From the NCBI GenBank assembly GCA_036874045.1, contig CM072339.1, forward strand, positions 18,855,501 through 18,919,500: DNA of 64,000 nt, written 5' to 3'. Of this stretch, positions 15,601 to 27,441 are shown one piece after another. Positions within the stretch are counted from its first letter, which is position 1. Each line of letters opens with the position of its first letter. Position numbers and translations under genes: made by a program. This DNA is from Cymodocea nodosa. Taxonomy: Eukaryota; Streptophyta; Magnoliopsida; Alismatales; Cymodoceaceae. The notes beneath the pieces are model-generated. The model ran no database searches and was not told where the DNA came from. It saw only the letters and a list, made by a program, of their open reading frames with translations.

Positions 15601-18600
15601 CAATATATTAATTCAATATAATTAAAGAAAAATTATTAATGTTATAAATACTTGCATTATTTGTACATCAGATATTTAAAAAAGTAGAACAAAAGTTAGA
15701 TATATTGTTATTACTACATATTGTATTAATAATAATTAATCATTACAAAAAAAATTAATAGGATTTAAGAAGATTGTTTATCCTTGGAGCACTAAAAATA
15801 TTTTTTAGAAAATATGAAAATTTTTCATTTATTTTGTATTAAAGATAAAGTAATTAGTATTATTTTTGATAATACTTCAAATAATATTACAACAATTCCT
15901 ACATTTAAAAGTAAACTAAATCTACCAAATGGTTTTGATTTATTTCATCAAAGATGTATGTGTCATATAATTAATCTTATAATTCAAATTGATATTATAG
16001 AAATTAGTGATTATGTAAAAAATATTAGATCACCATCATCTTATATTACAAGTTGTAGTAGAAGACAAGAAAAGTTTGATTATATACATGATTTATTTAG
16101 TTTGCCTCATAAAAAATTTACCATTAATGTTCTTCATAGATGGAATTCCTTATATTTGATGTTAAGTAGTCATCTTCCTTGTAAAGAATCTATAATGACT
16201 AATTACAATTGTAGTATAAGTGATTATAGCAAAAAATTAAATAATAATGACTTCCAAATAATTAATTGTTTTGATAAATTTTTAAAACCATCTTATAATG
16301 CAATAGTAAAATTATTTGAAATATATTATTCAATTTCTATTTATGCATTACATCATTTATATCAAATTGCATCAATTTTAATAAATATGGAAAACACAAA
16401 TTTTTTACACCAATTGTAGAGAAAATGAAAGAAAAATTTTTAAAATATTGGCATGATATTTCTTTATTATATGCATTATATTCTTATTTAGATCTAAGGT
16501 GGAAATTAAAATTAGTTAGAAAATTAATTGATAATATACAAAAATGTTTAGAGGTACAAATGAGTTTAACTCCTTTTATAGTAGAATTTAATTCAAATAA
16601 AATGGTTAATTTATATTCTATGAAATATGAAAATAAAATAGAAATAACATAAGTTTAATATCTTAATATGTCATCATCATCAACGATAACATCTTACAAA
16701 GCAATAGAAGATGAAGAAGATAATTATCCATTATCTTTCACTTTAATTTATAAAGAAAAATTAATTACTTTTAATCAAACCAATCATCAATATTTATGGA
16801 ATGAATATTTTGATGATTTTAATATAATTAATTGATAGAGAAAACAAAGTATGATATTTCTTATTTTATCTTTAATGATTTGAGATTTACTAACTATTTT
16901 AGTATCTTCTATAATTTGTGAGTAAATTTTTAGCATTAGTAGAAATATTTTAGATGAAAGAAGATATAGGTTAAAAGATAACATTCTTAAAACATTAATG
17001 TACGTCAAAAATTGAAAACTTGCTCGACATTATGCTTAAGATCAACATGATAACATGAAGGATGATTTCACAAACATGAAAATATAAATTTAAATGTAAT
17101 TATGTAAATTTGTAAATTACAATGTAATTTCTTTTAAATCTTTTGTAATATAATTTTTATTGTAATGTCATTTTCATAATTTCCATTAATCAATACAATA
17201 TATATTTCATTTTTTATTTTTTATTTTCATAATTGTCCCACTTGTCTCATCCATAACTACATGATGCTCGTTAAGTCATTCATTGGAAACTTGGAATCTA
17301 GATCTGCCCATCCATTGGATTATTTGGATCCAAATCCATAAAGGACAGATCTCTTTATCTAACATGTGACAATTAAGTGATTAACCAACATACAGAGTGA
17401 ACTATCAAACTAGCAAAGGCCATAAAGTGACAACTGAGCGAACAAGTGAGGCAACTAGCCAACTTGTTGTGCCATTACCAATCATAGGTCATTAAGCTTC
17501 ACAAGATCGCAACCTCCCCTAATCGCAATTCTTGAATCTAGAGCCCTTAAGTGCTACGTAAGTTGCCCTCATCCTTCACAATCTAACAACTCTAATGTCT
17601 AACTAATCAAACCAACTATCCAAAGGACGAGACATCTTACACGATACTTGGGATTCCTTGTAAATATGGCACAAGTGACACAACCACATGACATGGAATT
17701 TCTTCTTGGAGTTTCTCTCCCACTTTTAATTCTTACACTTTAGGTGCAAATCTACGGTGATTTTAGAGGAGGATCATTAGGCATTAGGGATCTAATGGAG
17801 AGTGGAGACTTAGGAGGGATGATAAATGAGATAGAAAATATACTAGATCATAGTCAAGGACTTGGAAAAGGCCACAACACCACACCTCATGGATGGGAAA
17901 AACCATAAAACTATCATTTATCAACTATCAAGAGCAGTCCACAAGAAACTACAAAAGACAAGAGGCGAGGAGAGGCCACAAGGTCGTAGACTCATTGCTC
18001 ACAATCAAGACATTAGGTGAGGTTGCAAATAGGCAGAGCCATAAACATAGATGCAAGGGTAATAAGGTAGGCCAACAATAGGAACCACATCAAGGCTCAA
18101 GTAGCAAGCCATTAGGTAAGCCTACAAGCACAACTTGTGGCACGATTAATCATACCTTTAACTAACACAGCCCCCAACAAGTCATGCTTGGGTTGTAGGT
18201 CTAGCATATTGTGCTAGCCCAACCCAACACAAATAATACTTAGGCCAATGACTTTTAAATCGTGTCAGGCCTACATGGCTCCTTGATATGTTTATGTATC
18301 ATTGAAATTGTGAGAGTTATAGATTTTCCCTTTCTCTATTATAGGGTAATTGGATATCTACTTTAGGTTGGATAAACACACACAAAATGATTATTAGTAG
18401 AACAACACAATCTCATTTTCCCTTCTTTGCCCTACCTTTCTTCCTCACCTCACCTCACCTCACCTCACTACCGCCAGCCCTTACCGTTAGTCTTCCCCTC
18501 TATCTTTCCTCTTTTTTCTTACAAGAACCCCCCATCTTTCCTCTTCCTTTCCACTACCATTGGTTCTGTCATCTAGGCAATCCAGCCTGATCTACCAACC

Positions 18601-20418
18601 CTAACAAAGCCAAAACTTTCTGCACCTTCAGCAGGACCTGTCACTGCCGTCAGCACAACCTTACAGGCTATCTGACCTGGTCTGCTAGCCTTAACAGGGC
18701 TGAAAAAACCTCCTGCAGCTGCTGGGTAGGACTGTTGTCTCCACTATTACTGCTGGAAGTCCTAGCTGGTCATCCTATTCCTACCAGCCAATGAATTTAT
18801 GTTGTTCCCTTAAAAACACACCAATCCACATTATTTCTACACTTACATACAATGGCAAGTGGCATTTATGATGGTTGTATGTTTGAAAAGCCCCCTTACC
18901 AGGACAATTCAAAGATGTATATATGTCAATGTTCTTCAATCCAATCATCTTTGTGAATTAGATCATGCTATATATGGGCTAAAATGGTTTTCTATACTTG
19001 GTATTATCATCTTGAGTCCTTTCTCCTCATATATTGAATCACATATACTCCCTCCATACCATTTCTGTTCATTCACCACAACAGAAGCATCATACTTGTC
19101 ACCTTGGTTTATGCAGTTTTCTGTTAGTCAACAACAACAGATATCTGGTGCAAATCACTTTATGCAAATTATGCCATGTTTTGACTTCCATAACTTAGAC
19201 TTCATTGATTTCTTTTTCAAGATGGAAGTTTCCCTTCACAACAATGCTCTTAGGCTGTGTTTGAAACTGATAAAAGTCAACTTATAGAAAAGCTATAGAA
19301 ATATCATCTTAAGTTTTCAAAACTATCCTTATAATTTTTTTTGTATTTACATAAAAATCACTAAAAAAAGCTGCAAACAGCAATAATTTCCAAGAGACTG
19401 TCCTTTCTAAAGGAAGTTGTAAACCCAACCACAATTACAAACTCAAGCACAACATACCACTGATTTACTTTCACGGTGAAAGGACAAATATGCTAATGTC
19501 CTTTGCCTATATTTTGTACCTTTTTATTGCTAGCCAATTAAAATAATAAACATCAGTTGAAGCATGGTGGAAGAGATGCTAGGCATGTGTACCAAGCCAC
19601 CTGAAGCTTGGAATAAGTCCAAGTGATTCATCGTAAAGAATAATGAGCAATATTCTCACATTACAAGCAACTACCTACTTCAACATCATGCAAGGCAATG
19701 AAGCCATCTTCAAACCCAACAGCTATTACTTTGCCATCTGGACGCCAACATAGAGAAGTGATGCATTTCCCTAAGAAACAAACATATAATACGTTACTCA
19801 TGCATCTCCTCAGGTGACATAGTAATTAATTTGCAAAAAGAAACTGCATGAGTAACATTAATAATTCATTCTCAAAAAAGGATCTTATGAATTGAAAGTT
19901 TAGACATCCATGAAATAGTGGAATATAGATGTTCGTCAATGGACAGCACTCCAAACAAATGTCATCACCAGCTCCCCTAAAAGACTAAAAGAATAAACCT
20001 CATTTTCATTCTCTATCCAACTTATGGGAAAAAAATTTCTTACTGGAATATCGCAAATAGAGAGAAACCGTGTTTAGACGAAAATAAAAGATACCTGGAT
20101 ACATGGTCCAGAGCCGCTGCCAGTTGAATCGGTGCAGGACGATCTTCGAGTCGTCAGTGACCATTGCAAGCAGATCCTTCTCGGGGTTCCACTCGGCGAT
20201 CTTGACCTAAGCGCATAAAAAATAAAAAAAACTGAGCAACAGTTGCCATGAGAGGGGGAAAAAAAAAACACACTAGGGCTACGAAGCCATCGTCCCACCT
20301 GTGCCGGGATGGACTTGTCGAACTGGAGTTGGAACGGGACCGCCCCCGTCGGCGCTTCCATGTTCACCTCCTCTTCTTCCGCCGCCACCATCTCAACCTC
20401 TTCCGACCTCAAGTCCAT
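3607..20418 (-). CDS. APC4: Anaphase-promoting complex subunit 4 (APC4), 5' part of gene
   Basis: Five coding exons are visible: 20299-20418, 20095-20206, 19679-19770, 7339-7413 and 3607-3846. All have GT/AG borders and the frame is continuous, giving the first 213 residues. Recognisable plant APC4 segments include [87 protein letters not shown] and the [11 protein letters not shown] stretch. These form the start of the WD40 propeller at the N terminus. APC4 is a scaffold subunit of the APC/C ubiquitin ligase, which degrades cyclins and securin in the nucleus. The start is the first ATG of the open frame, followed by an acidic leader ([13 protein letters not shown]) longer than in Arabidopsis. 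The third intron is 12.3 kb and filled with transposon relics. The C-terminal two thirds lie outside the window or are lost; I cannot tell which, so intactness is open. Confidence 0.9.
3847..7338. other. APC4 intron 4 (3.5 kb)
   Basis: This is non-coding sequence between two well-supported APC4 exons. It contains a degenerate direct repeat at about 5120-5320 and otherwise AT-rich DNA. The part at 4430-5600 is somewhat richer in GC than its surroundings and looks repeat-derived, but I could not assign it to a family. No exon or RNA gene was seen. Confidence 0.6.
5120..5320. repeat. Degenerate short direct repeats inside APC4 intron 4
   Basis: Variants of the phrase TTGACAAGTCTCAATGACC recur about every 20-50 bases (for example CAACAAGTCTCAATGACTTG, GACAAGTCTCATTGACCTA and GGCAAGTCTAATTGGGCAA). 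The units are irregular in length and orientation is constant. It looks like a decayed minisatellite. Confidence 0.5.
9780..12540 (-). mobile_element. Ty1/Copia retroelement fossil (gag, zinc knuckle, RT)
   Basis: Minus-strand translation shows parts in Copia order. A gag N-terminal region ([20 protein letters not shown]) lies near 12350-12540, with a [12 protein letters not shown] segment typical of Copia gag further on. A CCHC zinc-knuckle-like [14 protein letters not shown] stretch sits near 11780-11890. Reverse transcriptase follows at about 9780-10560 ([39 protein letters not shown] and a [11 protein letters not shown] remnant of the catalytic region). No LTR pair was recognised at the ends. 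The element is multiply broken and old, with many breaks across its length. It lies in sense orientation in an APC4 intron. Confidence 0.75.
9985..10455. repeat. Two-copy tandem duplication of about 240 bp
   Basis: The block beginning AACATACTCTATTCTTCCCT and ending in TGTTAAATCCTCAAG is repeated directly after itself as a diverged second copy, with shared phrases such as CCAATAATAATATTTTGATGG at the same spacing. The duplication lies within the Copia fossil, and the two copies have since collected many differences. Confidence 0.75.
14890..17230 (+). mobile_element. hAT-superfamily DNA transposon relic (BED/hAT transposase)
   Basis: Plus-strand translations follow plant hAT transposase order. 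A degenerate BED-finger region lies near 15290-15400, then a segment [20 protein letters not shown] near 15460-15520. A 201-codon open frame (15814-16419) carries [12 protein letters not shown], the [12 protein letters not shown] motif and [12 protein letters not shown] second frame (16425-16652) carries [21 protein letters not shown] decayed C-terminal dimerisation region ([15 protein letters not shown]) follows near 16920-17030. A one-base shift near 16400 separates the two frames, and earlier parts carry stops, so the gene is dead. The 3' flank resembles the same region in the element at 27962-31484, showing that they are one family. Terminal repeats were not found, so the limits are approximate. 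Confidence 0.8.
18441..18471. repeat. (CCTCA)n microsatellite
   Basis: A run of about five CCTCA pentamers lies in a pyrimidine-rich stretch of the APC4 intron. Confidence 0.8.
18850..19260 (+). mobile_element. Small Copia reverse-transcriptase scrap
   Basis: The plus-strand frame at 18859-19287 contains [20 protein letters not shown] followed directly by YGLK. This matches the Copia RT stretch around VC.LHKALYGLKQAPRAWF. No other Copia part or LTR was identified around it. It is an old, broken fragment. Confidence 0.55.
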
Positions 20419-23400
20419 CGTACTACGTGAGACTCGGAGCGACGTTGGGTTCAGTCGTTCGGAAGGAAGATTTGGTGGCGGGAAAATTACGTGGGAATCT
20501 TATTCCGCAAACAAATGGGTGTTGGGTCGGGTACCAAAAGTCCGATAAGCTTTCCATGGATCCACCATGTGTGTTTTTTATGGGAAAAAGATTAAACAGA
20601 AATTTTTAAAATACTTAATAAGGAATTTTTCTTTTTTTATTGTACATTTTTAAATACTTAAAAAAATCAAGATAAAATAATAATAATAATAATATGGGAG
20701 TGTTCATGGACAATATCATTTATCCACATCAATGCCTTACTTTTTAAATTTTTCCACTTTTTTTCTTCCTTTACATTAAAATTGTTAGGGAATATCGACA
20801 TTTTATAGGCAACCTTACAAAAAGAGAGAGAGAGAGAGAAAACAGAACATTATTCTAGATAAACAAATCAATGTTCTAGACAAGTAAGAGCAAAATGAGA
20901 TTGGATATGAAGGAAGAAAAGCTCTTCGAAGCACCATTTGAAGGATTAGATCTTCCAGAGTAAACGAGAATAATAAGATCTCCCACAAGCGTGGGCATAG
21001 CGTTAGTACCCTGCTCCATGTGAAAAGGGGAGCATCCTTGTCCCCACGTTGAAGGAAGAAGGAGAAAGAAATGAGCAAAATTCTACCAATATTTTTTCCA
21101 TAAGTTTGTTCTGGAAAACGACAAATTGTCACAATATTGACAGGAAATTCACATCTTAGGACAAGGTATGTGAAAATTCACTCTTTAATTTGCTTTGCAA
21201 TATTAAACACCCACAACTAAACTAGTTATTTTACAAATTAACGTAGTTTTACATCTAATATTTCAAAGGAAGAGAAATGCAACTGCCGGAGTTATAAACA
21301 CGTGCTTGGTATTTAGCTAGATATTCCTTCCTACAAAGCCTCTCGGTTGTGCTTCGGATTATTAAAGAAACATTAAAACTTACTAACTCAGTAAGCATTC
21401 AATCTTTAGTTTTAAATCTTAATGCAAAAGGATATGTATATGATTCAAATATCAAAAACATTTATGCAACATAATCAAATAAGATTAATATTTGCACCGA
21501 TAATCATAAAACTCAAACTAAGGCTGTAAATCTTGGCAGCACAGGCTCTCAAAATCTTCAATTCTATCTTGCGATCATTTAATCAGATTTCCCAGTCTGC
21601 CTAATCATTAAATGGAGATTCAGCCATAACCCCAAAGTCTCGTATTTCTTTAGTCTGACTATCTCTTTTTTATTATGCGCATAATACCATAAATTCACCC
21701 ATGTGGTCAGATTGACTAGCCGTTTTACAATTATCCAACTATGCAAATAATTAAATCTATTTCAGGCAACTCTCTCTCAAGTCCACTCTCTTCCTACCCA
21801 TGCAATGAATGCCATGCGGTTTTAAAAATTACGTCCATTCATCACATGCAATAAATGCAACGAACTACTTATTACAATAGTTTTAAACTAAATAATTGAA
21901 TACTTACTGAGTTTTATGAAAATCTTCCTCAAGTTTTCTCCTCTTCCATTCTCTTCCTTTTCTCTTCTCTTGTAAATATCAATACCGTGAGGCGGTGGAA
22001 TTATTTTACCATCTCTTCTATTTATATGGAGTTGAGGCGGTAAATCAAATCACCGCCCCAACCAACCACTCTCTTTTAATCCTTAAGAATTTTGATAAAA
22101 ATTAATATGTTATTCTATCATATTATTTCTCGTAACTATTTTATTTGAAAGATTTTCGATGCCAATTTTATCTATTCAGTACTAGTAAATATCTAATGCA
22201 AAAGCACGGAACATTTCCTTTCCTTCCCGCCTTTGTCTCGTTACTGTAGCATCAAACAAATCAAAATATTTGATATTGTAGTATTGGACAAATACAAATG
22301 CTCGATATTATAATAACAATGGACAAATGTTTTTTGTAAATTTTTTAAATATATATTATTTTTTTTCAATTAACATTATTTTTATCTGAATAACACCTTT
22401 ATTTCTTTCTCGGTAAAATTGAACTTCCGTCTGGTAATATCAAATGTGTACTTTCGATAAGATCAACTCCATTTTTTGGTCTTATCTGATAAGAATAGTA
22501 TTATATTATTATTTTTAAATATATATTTATCCATAACCTTCGGTGGCATCAAAGGATTTTTCTTTTATTCTTCTTGTTATAATGTTATTCTTTCATTTAA
22601 ATTAGATAAAGTTCCATCCTATATATATACATACATTAAGGTTCTATCGTGAGGAGTTTTTTCTCTCCATATCAATATGAGAATAGCACAATTTATAGTT
22701 TCCAAATACTCTTTCTACTTACCATGGAAATAAGAATTGAGAAGGGCTGGAGTGGAGGGTACCTAGATTGAAGTATATGAAGTGTTTAATTTGGTGGAGA
22801 ATTCAAGTTTGGTAATTGGGTTGGAATGCGGAGGAAGAAAGAGGATGAGTTTCAGCAATGAAAGGGAGTGAACATTCATGGCGAAGGGTTGGAATCCCAC
22901 TCTTATGGAGGGGGAGAGGAAATTATTAAGGTTTGGATTCAAATCATAACCATTGGATGCCAATCAAGGTGATTAACCGATTAAGATTGAAGGTATTAAT
23001 TAGTTGGGGGTAAAATGATCGCTCTAACCACATCTAATTAACATTGATGTTAGATACGGAAAGCCAATGGGAAGACACAAGGTGCAAATAAAAAAAGCGA
23101 CTAATAAGGTTGTCGATGGGTTGGGTTAAAATTGTTTAACCCAACAAATAATTTAGATTGCCTAAAGCTTAAACAGCTGTGTTAAAATAATGTCATTTAT
23201 ATTTAATTTCCTATTAATCAAACATGTATGAAATTATCCATCTTTTTATATGTTGCATAAATCGAAATAATTCATGCTGTAGACAATATATATAATTAAA
23301 TTTTTGAGATATAAATTCACATATGATTGGTTATCGACTTTTATTGGAAAATGATCGTATTTTAGAAAATGGTGGTTTGCCACTACAAGGTAGTCTCCAA

Positions 23401-24521
23401 TTCAAAACAAACATTTGTTCAGTAGATGAAATTTTAGTCTAAAAAAAAATTAACTCAACGTATGTATTTATTTCTAATAATTATATCTAATCAAAAAACT
23501 ATTGAAAATTATTTATTCCTTAACAAAAATTAAACTCCTTACAACCCAAGTAAAACCCTACATGCGCACAACTTCACATGACTTCACTTGTAAGTCTTCC
23601 ATATAACCAACGTACGGTAAGCCAGGAGTAATGGTATTTACTTCACTCTCAATAGATACCATCTTGATCAGTACGCCCTACCTATAAAAATCACTTGTCT
23701 CTGTCTCATCATATTTTCCTGCCTTCACATATTGGGTTGACAGGAGGACATGTCAAGAATTGCAGCGCTACTGATCGGGATATCATCCAGAATTCAGATT
23801 CGGCCGGGATTTTCCATTTCTGGCGGTGCAGCTTCTTCCATCTCACACGCACAACTCGGTCTAGGGTTATGGTCGGAACAGTAGTTAAGTTTCTATTCTT
23901 CACCGAACAGATGGTATGTGAAGTACATATACATATATGACGCGGCCCAGGGAAGGGTTATGAGACTGCTAGCTGGAGTTCCATATGTATGTCCATCTGA
24001 TGCATGCCTCCCAAAGGAAACTAGTCATGAGTCCACCCAAGTTAAGTACAACTCCTTCGCTTCACATGTAAATGATTAATGAAGAAATGAAGCATCAACC
24101 ACCGAGAATCTGTGACACGAACAAGATGACCATGTTGAGGGAATCTATCATGTAAGGTTGTCATTCAAATATGTGAGAGGTAGGGACTTAATTAAGTCAA
24201 GACAGAAAGGATTAAAGACTGCATTTATTTGATCACATACAGCCAGCGCAGAATGGCACCACTGTGAATTGTTCAATACTGCAGTCTATATATACATATA
24301 TATATGTATATATCAAACCAAAACCAATAAGAACACTACTTGACAAATTTAGTTGTTGCAAGCCAGATAGACAATTAAATAACTGGTAATAGAACTAACT
24401 GATTGTTTGATATGCATATAATATGATGGGGATAATGAAGAAAACCAATTGATAAATTTCTTTGGGATTATTACCATGCACATGCATCAAATAAACATTT
24501 AGCAGTTGCAAATAACAGTAT
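20419..24521. other. Intergenic region between APC4 and the zinc-finger pair
   Basis: The interval holds the APC4 upstream region, an (AG)n run at about 20823-20840, and a small hairpin at 23120-23145. The segment 21250-22080 has a TATA-like TATTTATATGG next to GC-rich blocks and could be repeat-derived. No coding exon or RNA gene could be supported. Confidence 0.5.
23120..23145. repeat. Perfect 11-bp hairpin with a 4-base loop
   Basis: GTTGGGTTAAA, loop ATTG, then TTTAACCCAAC: both arms pair completely. It stands alone in AT-rich intergenic DNA with no U-run next to it, so it does not read as a terminator. It could be the centre of a small transposon remnant. Confidence 0.7.
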
Positions 24522-24899
24522 TCAAAGTCTCAGAGACAAGTCCAGTCGGTTTTCTTCTCCCCCTTCCCTATGCTCCGCGGCTCCATTCTTCGGTGCCATC
24601 TCTTCTATTGGCGCCATAAGATGATGATGATTCTCGTTCAAGCTTCGGTAGTCCGGCCAGAGTTCCGCTTGAGCAGTCGCCGCGCTCGACTCACGGCTCC
24701 GCCTCGCCAGGCTCCTCTCGAGCTTGTGCGCGTTCTGGTGGCCGCCGAGCGCTTGCGAGCTGTAGAATTTCCTCTGGCAGTAGTTGCAGGGGAAGAACCT
24801 CGTCGGTGCAGGCAGCGGAGGCACGAGAGCGAGGTTTAGGTCCAGTTCTTGGCTGCCTAGTGTGATGTCGAGAGACGATATAGACTCCGAGTAAGCCAT
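24522..24899 (-). CDS. Single C2H2 zinc-finger protein with two EAR motifs
   Basis: A 125-residue intronless protein. One plant-type finger with C38, C41, H54 and H58 spans [20 protein letters not shown], including the invariant QALGGH helix, followed by [10 protein letters not shown]. An EAR motif ELDLNLAL lies at residues 18-25 and a second, DLSLRL, ends the protein. Such single-finger proteins bind DNA in the nucleus and recruit TOPLESS-type co-repressors through EAR motifs. Relatives include Arabidopsis LATE FLOWERING and the ZFP1/3/4/7 group; I cannot choose among them. The start is the ATG of MAYSES. The frame stays open for 66 more codons upstream, but that part reads through a (TA)n tract and is low complexity. 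Codon use is GC-rich against an AT-rich background. A paralogue lies 2.2 kb away on the same strand. Confidence 0.9.
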   Translation of the reverse strand: MAYSESISSLDITLGSQELDLNLALVPPLPAPTRFFPCNYCQRKFYSSQALGGHQNAHKLERSLARRSRESSAATAQAELWPDYRSLNENHHHLMAPIEEMAPKNGAAEHREGGEENRLDLSLRL

Positions 24900-24985
24900 G
24901 AAGAAGGTGGAGAGAAGGAGAAGCTGAACAAGAATATGATTATGGTGATGATATCTAATCATTAACATATAAATATATAAAATCA

Positions 24986-25016
<31 letters not shown>

Positions 25017-27108
25017 ATGATATATATTTATATTCTGCGGCGCCCGCAGTTTTGTAGATATATTATATATATATATAATCTTCTTATATGTTAACATTAA
25101 AAAAACCGCCGAAAATAGTGCAATGGTAAGACTGTTGTTTTCATTTCCGAAAGCAAACTTGTATTTTGGATTTATTTTGATGGGACCATTAATTAATGAA
25201 GTTGGATATCAAGAGTTTTCTCTAGCTTGGGCGAGAACATGAAGCTTGTTATATCACAATAAAAGGAAAGAAATTTAAACTAACGAGAAAAACACTAGAC
25301 CAAGACAAATATATAAATTATCGAACGCAAGAAAGTTTCACGAGCATTTCAATTTCTGAATTCTCTGAAAAAAAAGAATCATGCATTTTGAATCTTAGTT
25401 CAATCATGCCTTCATCACTCTCTCTTCTTTTGTATTTTATTTTACTACGATTCTAAAGCGTTGAAATATTTGATGTTTACATATCAATGTAATATTAGGA
25501 TAAAAATATCTTAAGTAAGACATTATTACATAATTATCTAATAAAAAATATTTGTGTGACGTAAAAAAAAAGCTAGTAATGACTAATGAGTAAGAATGTT
25601 GGAATAGTGAAGTATAAATTAGTATAAAAATAATACACATATATAGACTAATATATGTAGGCATAAACTTCTCTTTTTAAAACCAATTCAAAAACTTATT
25701 AACTTCTTTTAGAACAAGTAGAAGTATATGATCTATTTAGGATTTTTGATGATTTGATATTATGCTGGGTATTCAACATAAAAGACCTCTCTACTTCTGG
25801 TCAATTAATTTTGAGTTGAATATTTATATTCTAATCTAATATTAGCGTAGACAGATCCTAATAGTCCTACGTACATTTACATAATAAAAAACACATGTAA
25901 GACCAAAAAAAAAAAGTACAAGGTCAAAAAAGTGATGGAAAATATTACCACATTGTTTAATATATATATATACATATCGATATACAGATGAACCTCTCCA
26001 ATAATATAGCTATACGCGGACCAACGTTTAGAAATCCGGTAACAGATATGATTCGGTAAGTTTTCACGGAGTAATTTGGTTATAGTTATTTCAACCACTG
26101 AATAAATACATATACGTTAGTTTTTTCTCAATAATCATTACTAAACGTATTATTTATATGCCATTTTTTTCTATATGTCAAATTAAAAACAATGTAATTT
26201 GAACTAATCAAAAACAATGAATGAGAAAAAAAATAAATTTTACATTTTTTTCTGAAGAAGTCAATTGATGTTCGTACATTGGATTGAAATAATTTTTTTT
26301 GGCATTGGATTGCAATGTTGAAAGGCAATCTATGTACGTAGTTTTAATCGATCCATTTTTGCAGTTTTGAATTTTAGAGAATACGAAGGTTACTATCATC
26401 ATATGTGTGGAGGGGCCTCTTCATCATTATCAATTAATTTTGTACCGAATATCCTCATTTCAACGATACAATAGTGTCAAGGCAAAAAATATCCCAGTGT
26501 ACTCATTCATGTGTACGTACGTATACGATTAGAAAAAGAGAGAGAGAGAGAAACTGTGTCAGGAGTCATGCAATAGTCTTGCATTGATTAAATTTAAGGT
26601 ACAGTATATATTAGTATATAAACAGAGCTCTTATATATTGTCGAGGTTAAGGTAAAGCCGATGCATGTGCGCATTTTTTTTATTTCAATAAGAGAGGATA
26701 TATATATATATATATATCGATCTTTACTGTTTAGGTTGTGGAAAAAAACTATCCAAAGCAACGGGATATCGAAATAAATAGGTAGTTGGAGGTTCAAGTT
26801 TGATGGTCCCATGGCCACGAGCGCCCGGAATTCCGATAAGATCGGACACCTGCCAAGTGAGGAAGGGAAGAATAGGAACGTCAACGACAGACCAACCCAT
26901 CTGTAGACACCTGCCGAGGCAACAACAGCACAGCACACGAGGTGAAGAACGGCGTCGGTCGATCGTCCTTTCCGTGGAATATATGTTACGTACAAATCGG
27001 GACGGCGACGGTTTTGTCGGCTCGTCGGCCGGCCAATGCCGTGACAACAAATGCCGTGCAAGTTAAGTCAAAAAGAAAGAAATTTAAAAAAAAAAAAAAA
27101 AAAACAAC
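24900..27108. other. Spacer between the two zinc-finger genes
   Basis: The spacer is AT-rich with dinucleotide repeats near 24989-25016 and 26698-26717. A GC-richer block at about 26790-27060, just 3' of the second zinc-finger gene, opens several frames on both strands, but none resembles a known protein. No RNA gene was recognised. Confidence 0.5.
24989..25016. repeat. (TA)14 microsatellite upstream of the zinc-finger gene
   Basis: Fourteen uninterrupted TA units lie about 90-115 bases upstream of the ATG of the zinc-finger gene at 24522-24899. The tract may fall in the core promoter or 5' leader, where length changes could matter. Confidence 0.9.
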
Positions 27109-27441
27109 TCAAAGCCTGAGAGTGAGGTCCAGCTCCCCGTCCTCCTGGTCGATGGCGGCTCTGCCAGAGAAGACGCCGCCAACCAGCGCCTTGCTCTGGA
27201 ACCTCCCAACGTTGAAGCGTGGCTCGCCGCCGGTGACGCTCCGGTGGGGGACGACGGCCCTGCTCATGTTGGCGAGGCTTCTCTCGAGCTTGTGGGCGTT
27301 CTGGTGGCCTCCGAGGGCCTGGGAGTTGTAGAACATCCTGTTGCAGTACCTGCAGGTGAACAAACTGTGAGGGTCCAACGGAGGACGCGAGGCCTCCTGG
27401 TTCGACACCAGCGTCATGTCTGCGGCAGGCCCTTGCTCCAT
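27109..27441 (-). CDS. Single C2H2 zinc-finger protein with C-terminal EAR motif
   Basis: A 110-residue intronless protein. The single finger has C30, C33, H46 and H50 in [20 protein letters not shown], followed by [11 protein letters not shown]. The C terminus ends in the EAR motif LDLTLRL (104-110). The finger, the [10 protein letters not shown] tail and the C-terminal EAR match the neighbour at 24522-24899, but the N-terminal EAR of that neighbour is missing here. By family this is a small nuclear transcriptional repressor; its target genes are unknown. The start at MEQGPA was chosen because the upstream open frame is low-complexity (SLSLSLS from an AG repeat). A TATATA element lies near 27587-27592, about 145 bases upstream of the ATG. 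The two genes look like an old tandem duplication. Confidence 0.88.
   Translation of the reverse strand: MEQGPAADMTLVSNQEASRPPLDPHSLFTCRYCNRMFYNSQALGGHQNAHKLERSLANMSRAVVPHRSVTGGEPRFNVGRFQSKALVGGVFSGRAAIDQEDGELDLTLRL

Larger units (their letters stand above)
7414..19678. other. APC4 intron 3, 12.3 kb, packed with transposon relics
   Basis: The intron is bounded by a donor at 19678 and an acceptor at 7414, both on the minus strand, joining codons for HDVE and NGKLLRS in phase. Inside are a Copia fossil in the same orientation as the gene, a hAT relic in the opposite orientation, and a small Copia RT scrap. The parts at 7415-9770, 12541-14889 and 17231-18440 hold no gene that I can support; 13780-14720 is moderately GC-rich, imperfectly repetitive and unassigned. 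Confidence 0.75.

Noticed and set aside
24900-25097. 66-codon N-terminal extension of the first zinc-finger frame
   Set aside because: The extension reads through the (TA)14 tract as repeated Tyr-Ile and has no similarity to the protein family. The ATG at 24899 gives the usual compact protein.
26594-27331. Several GC-rich overlapping frames on both strands next to the second zinc-finger gene
   Set aside because: No domain is recognisable, and the frames overlap each other and the zinc-finger gene on the opposite strand. GC content alone keeps them open.
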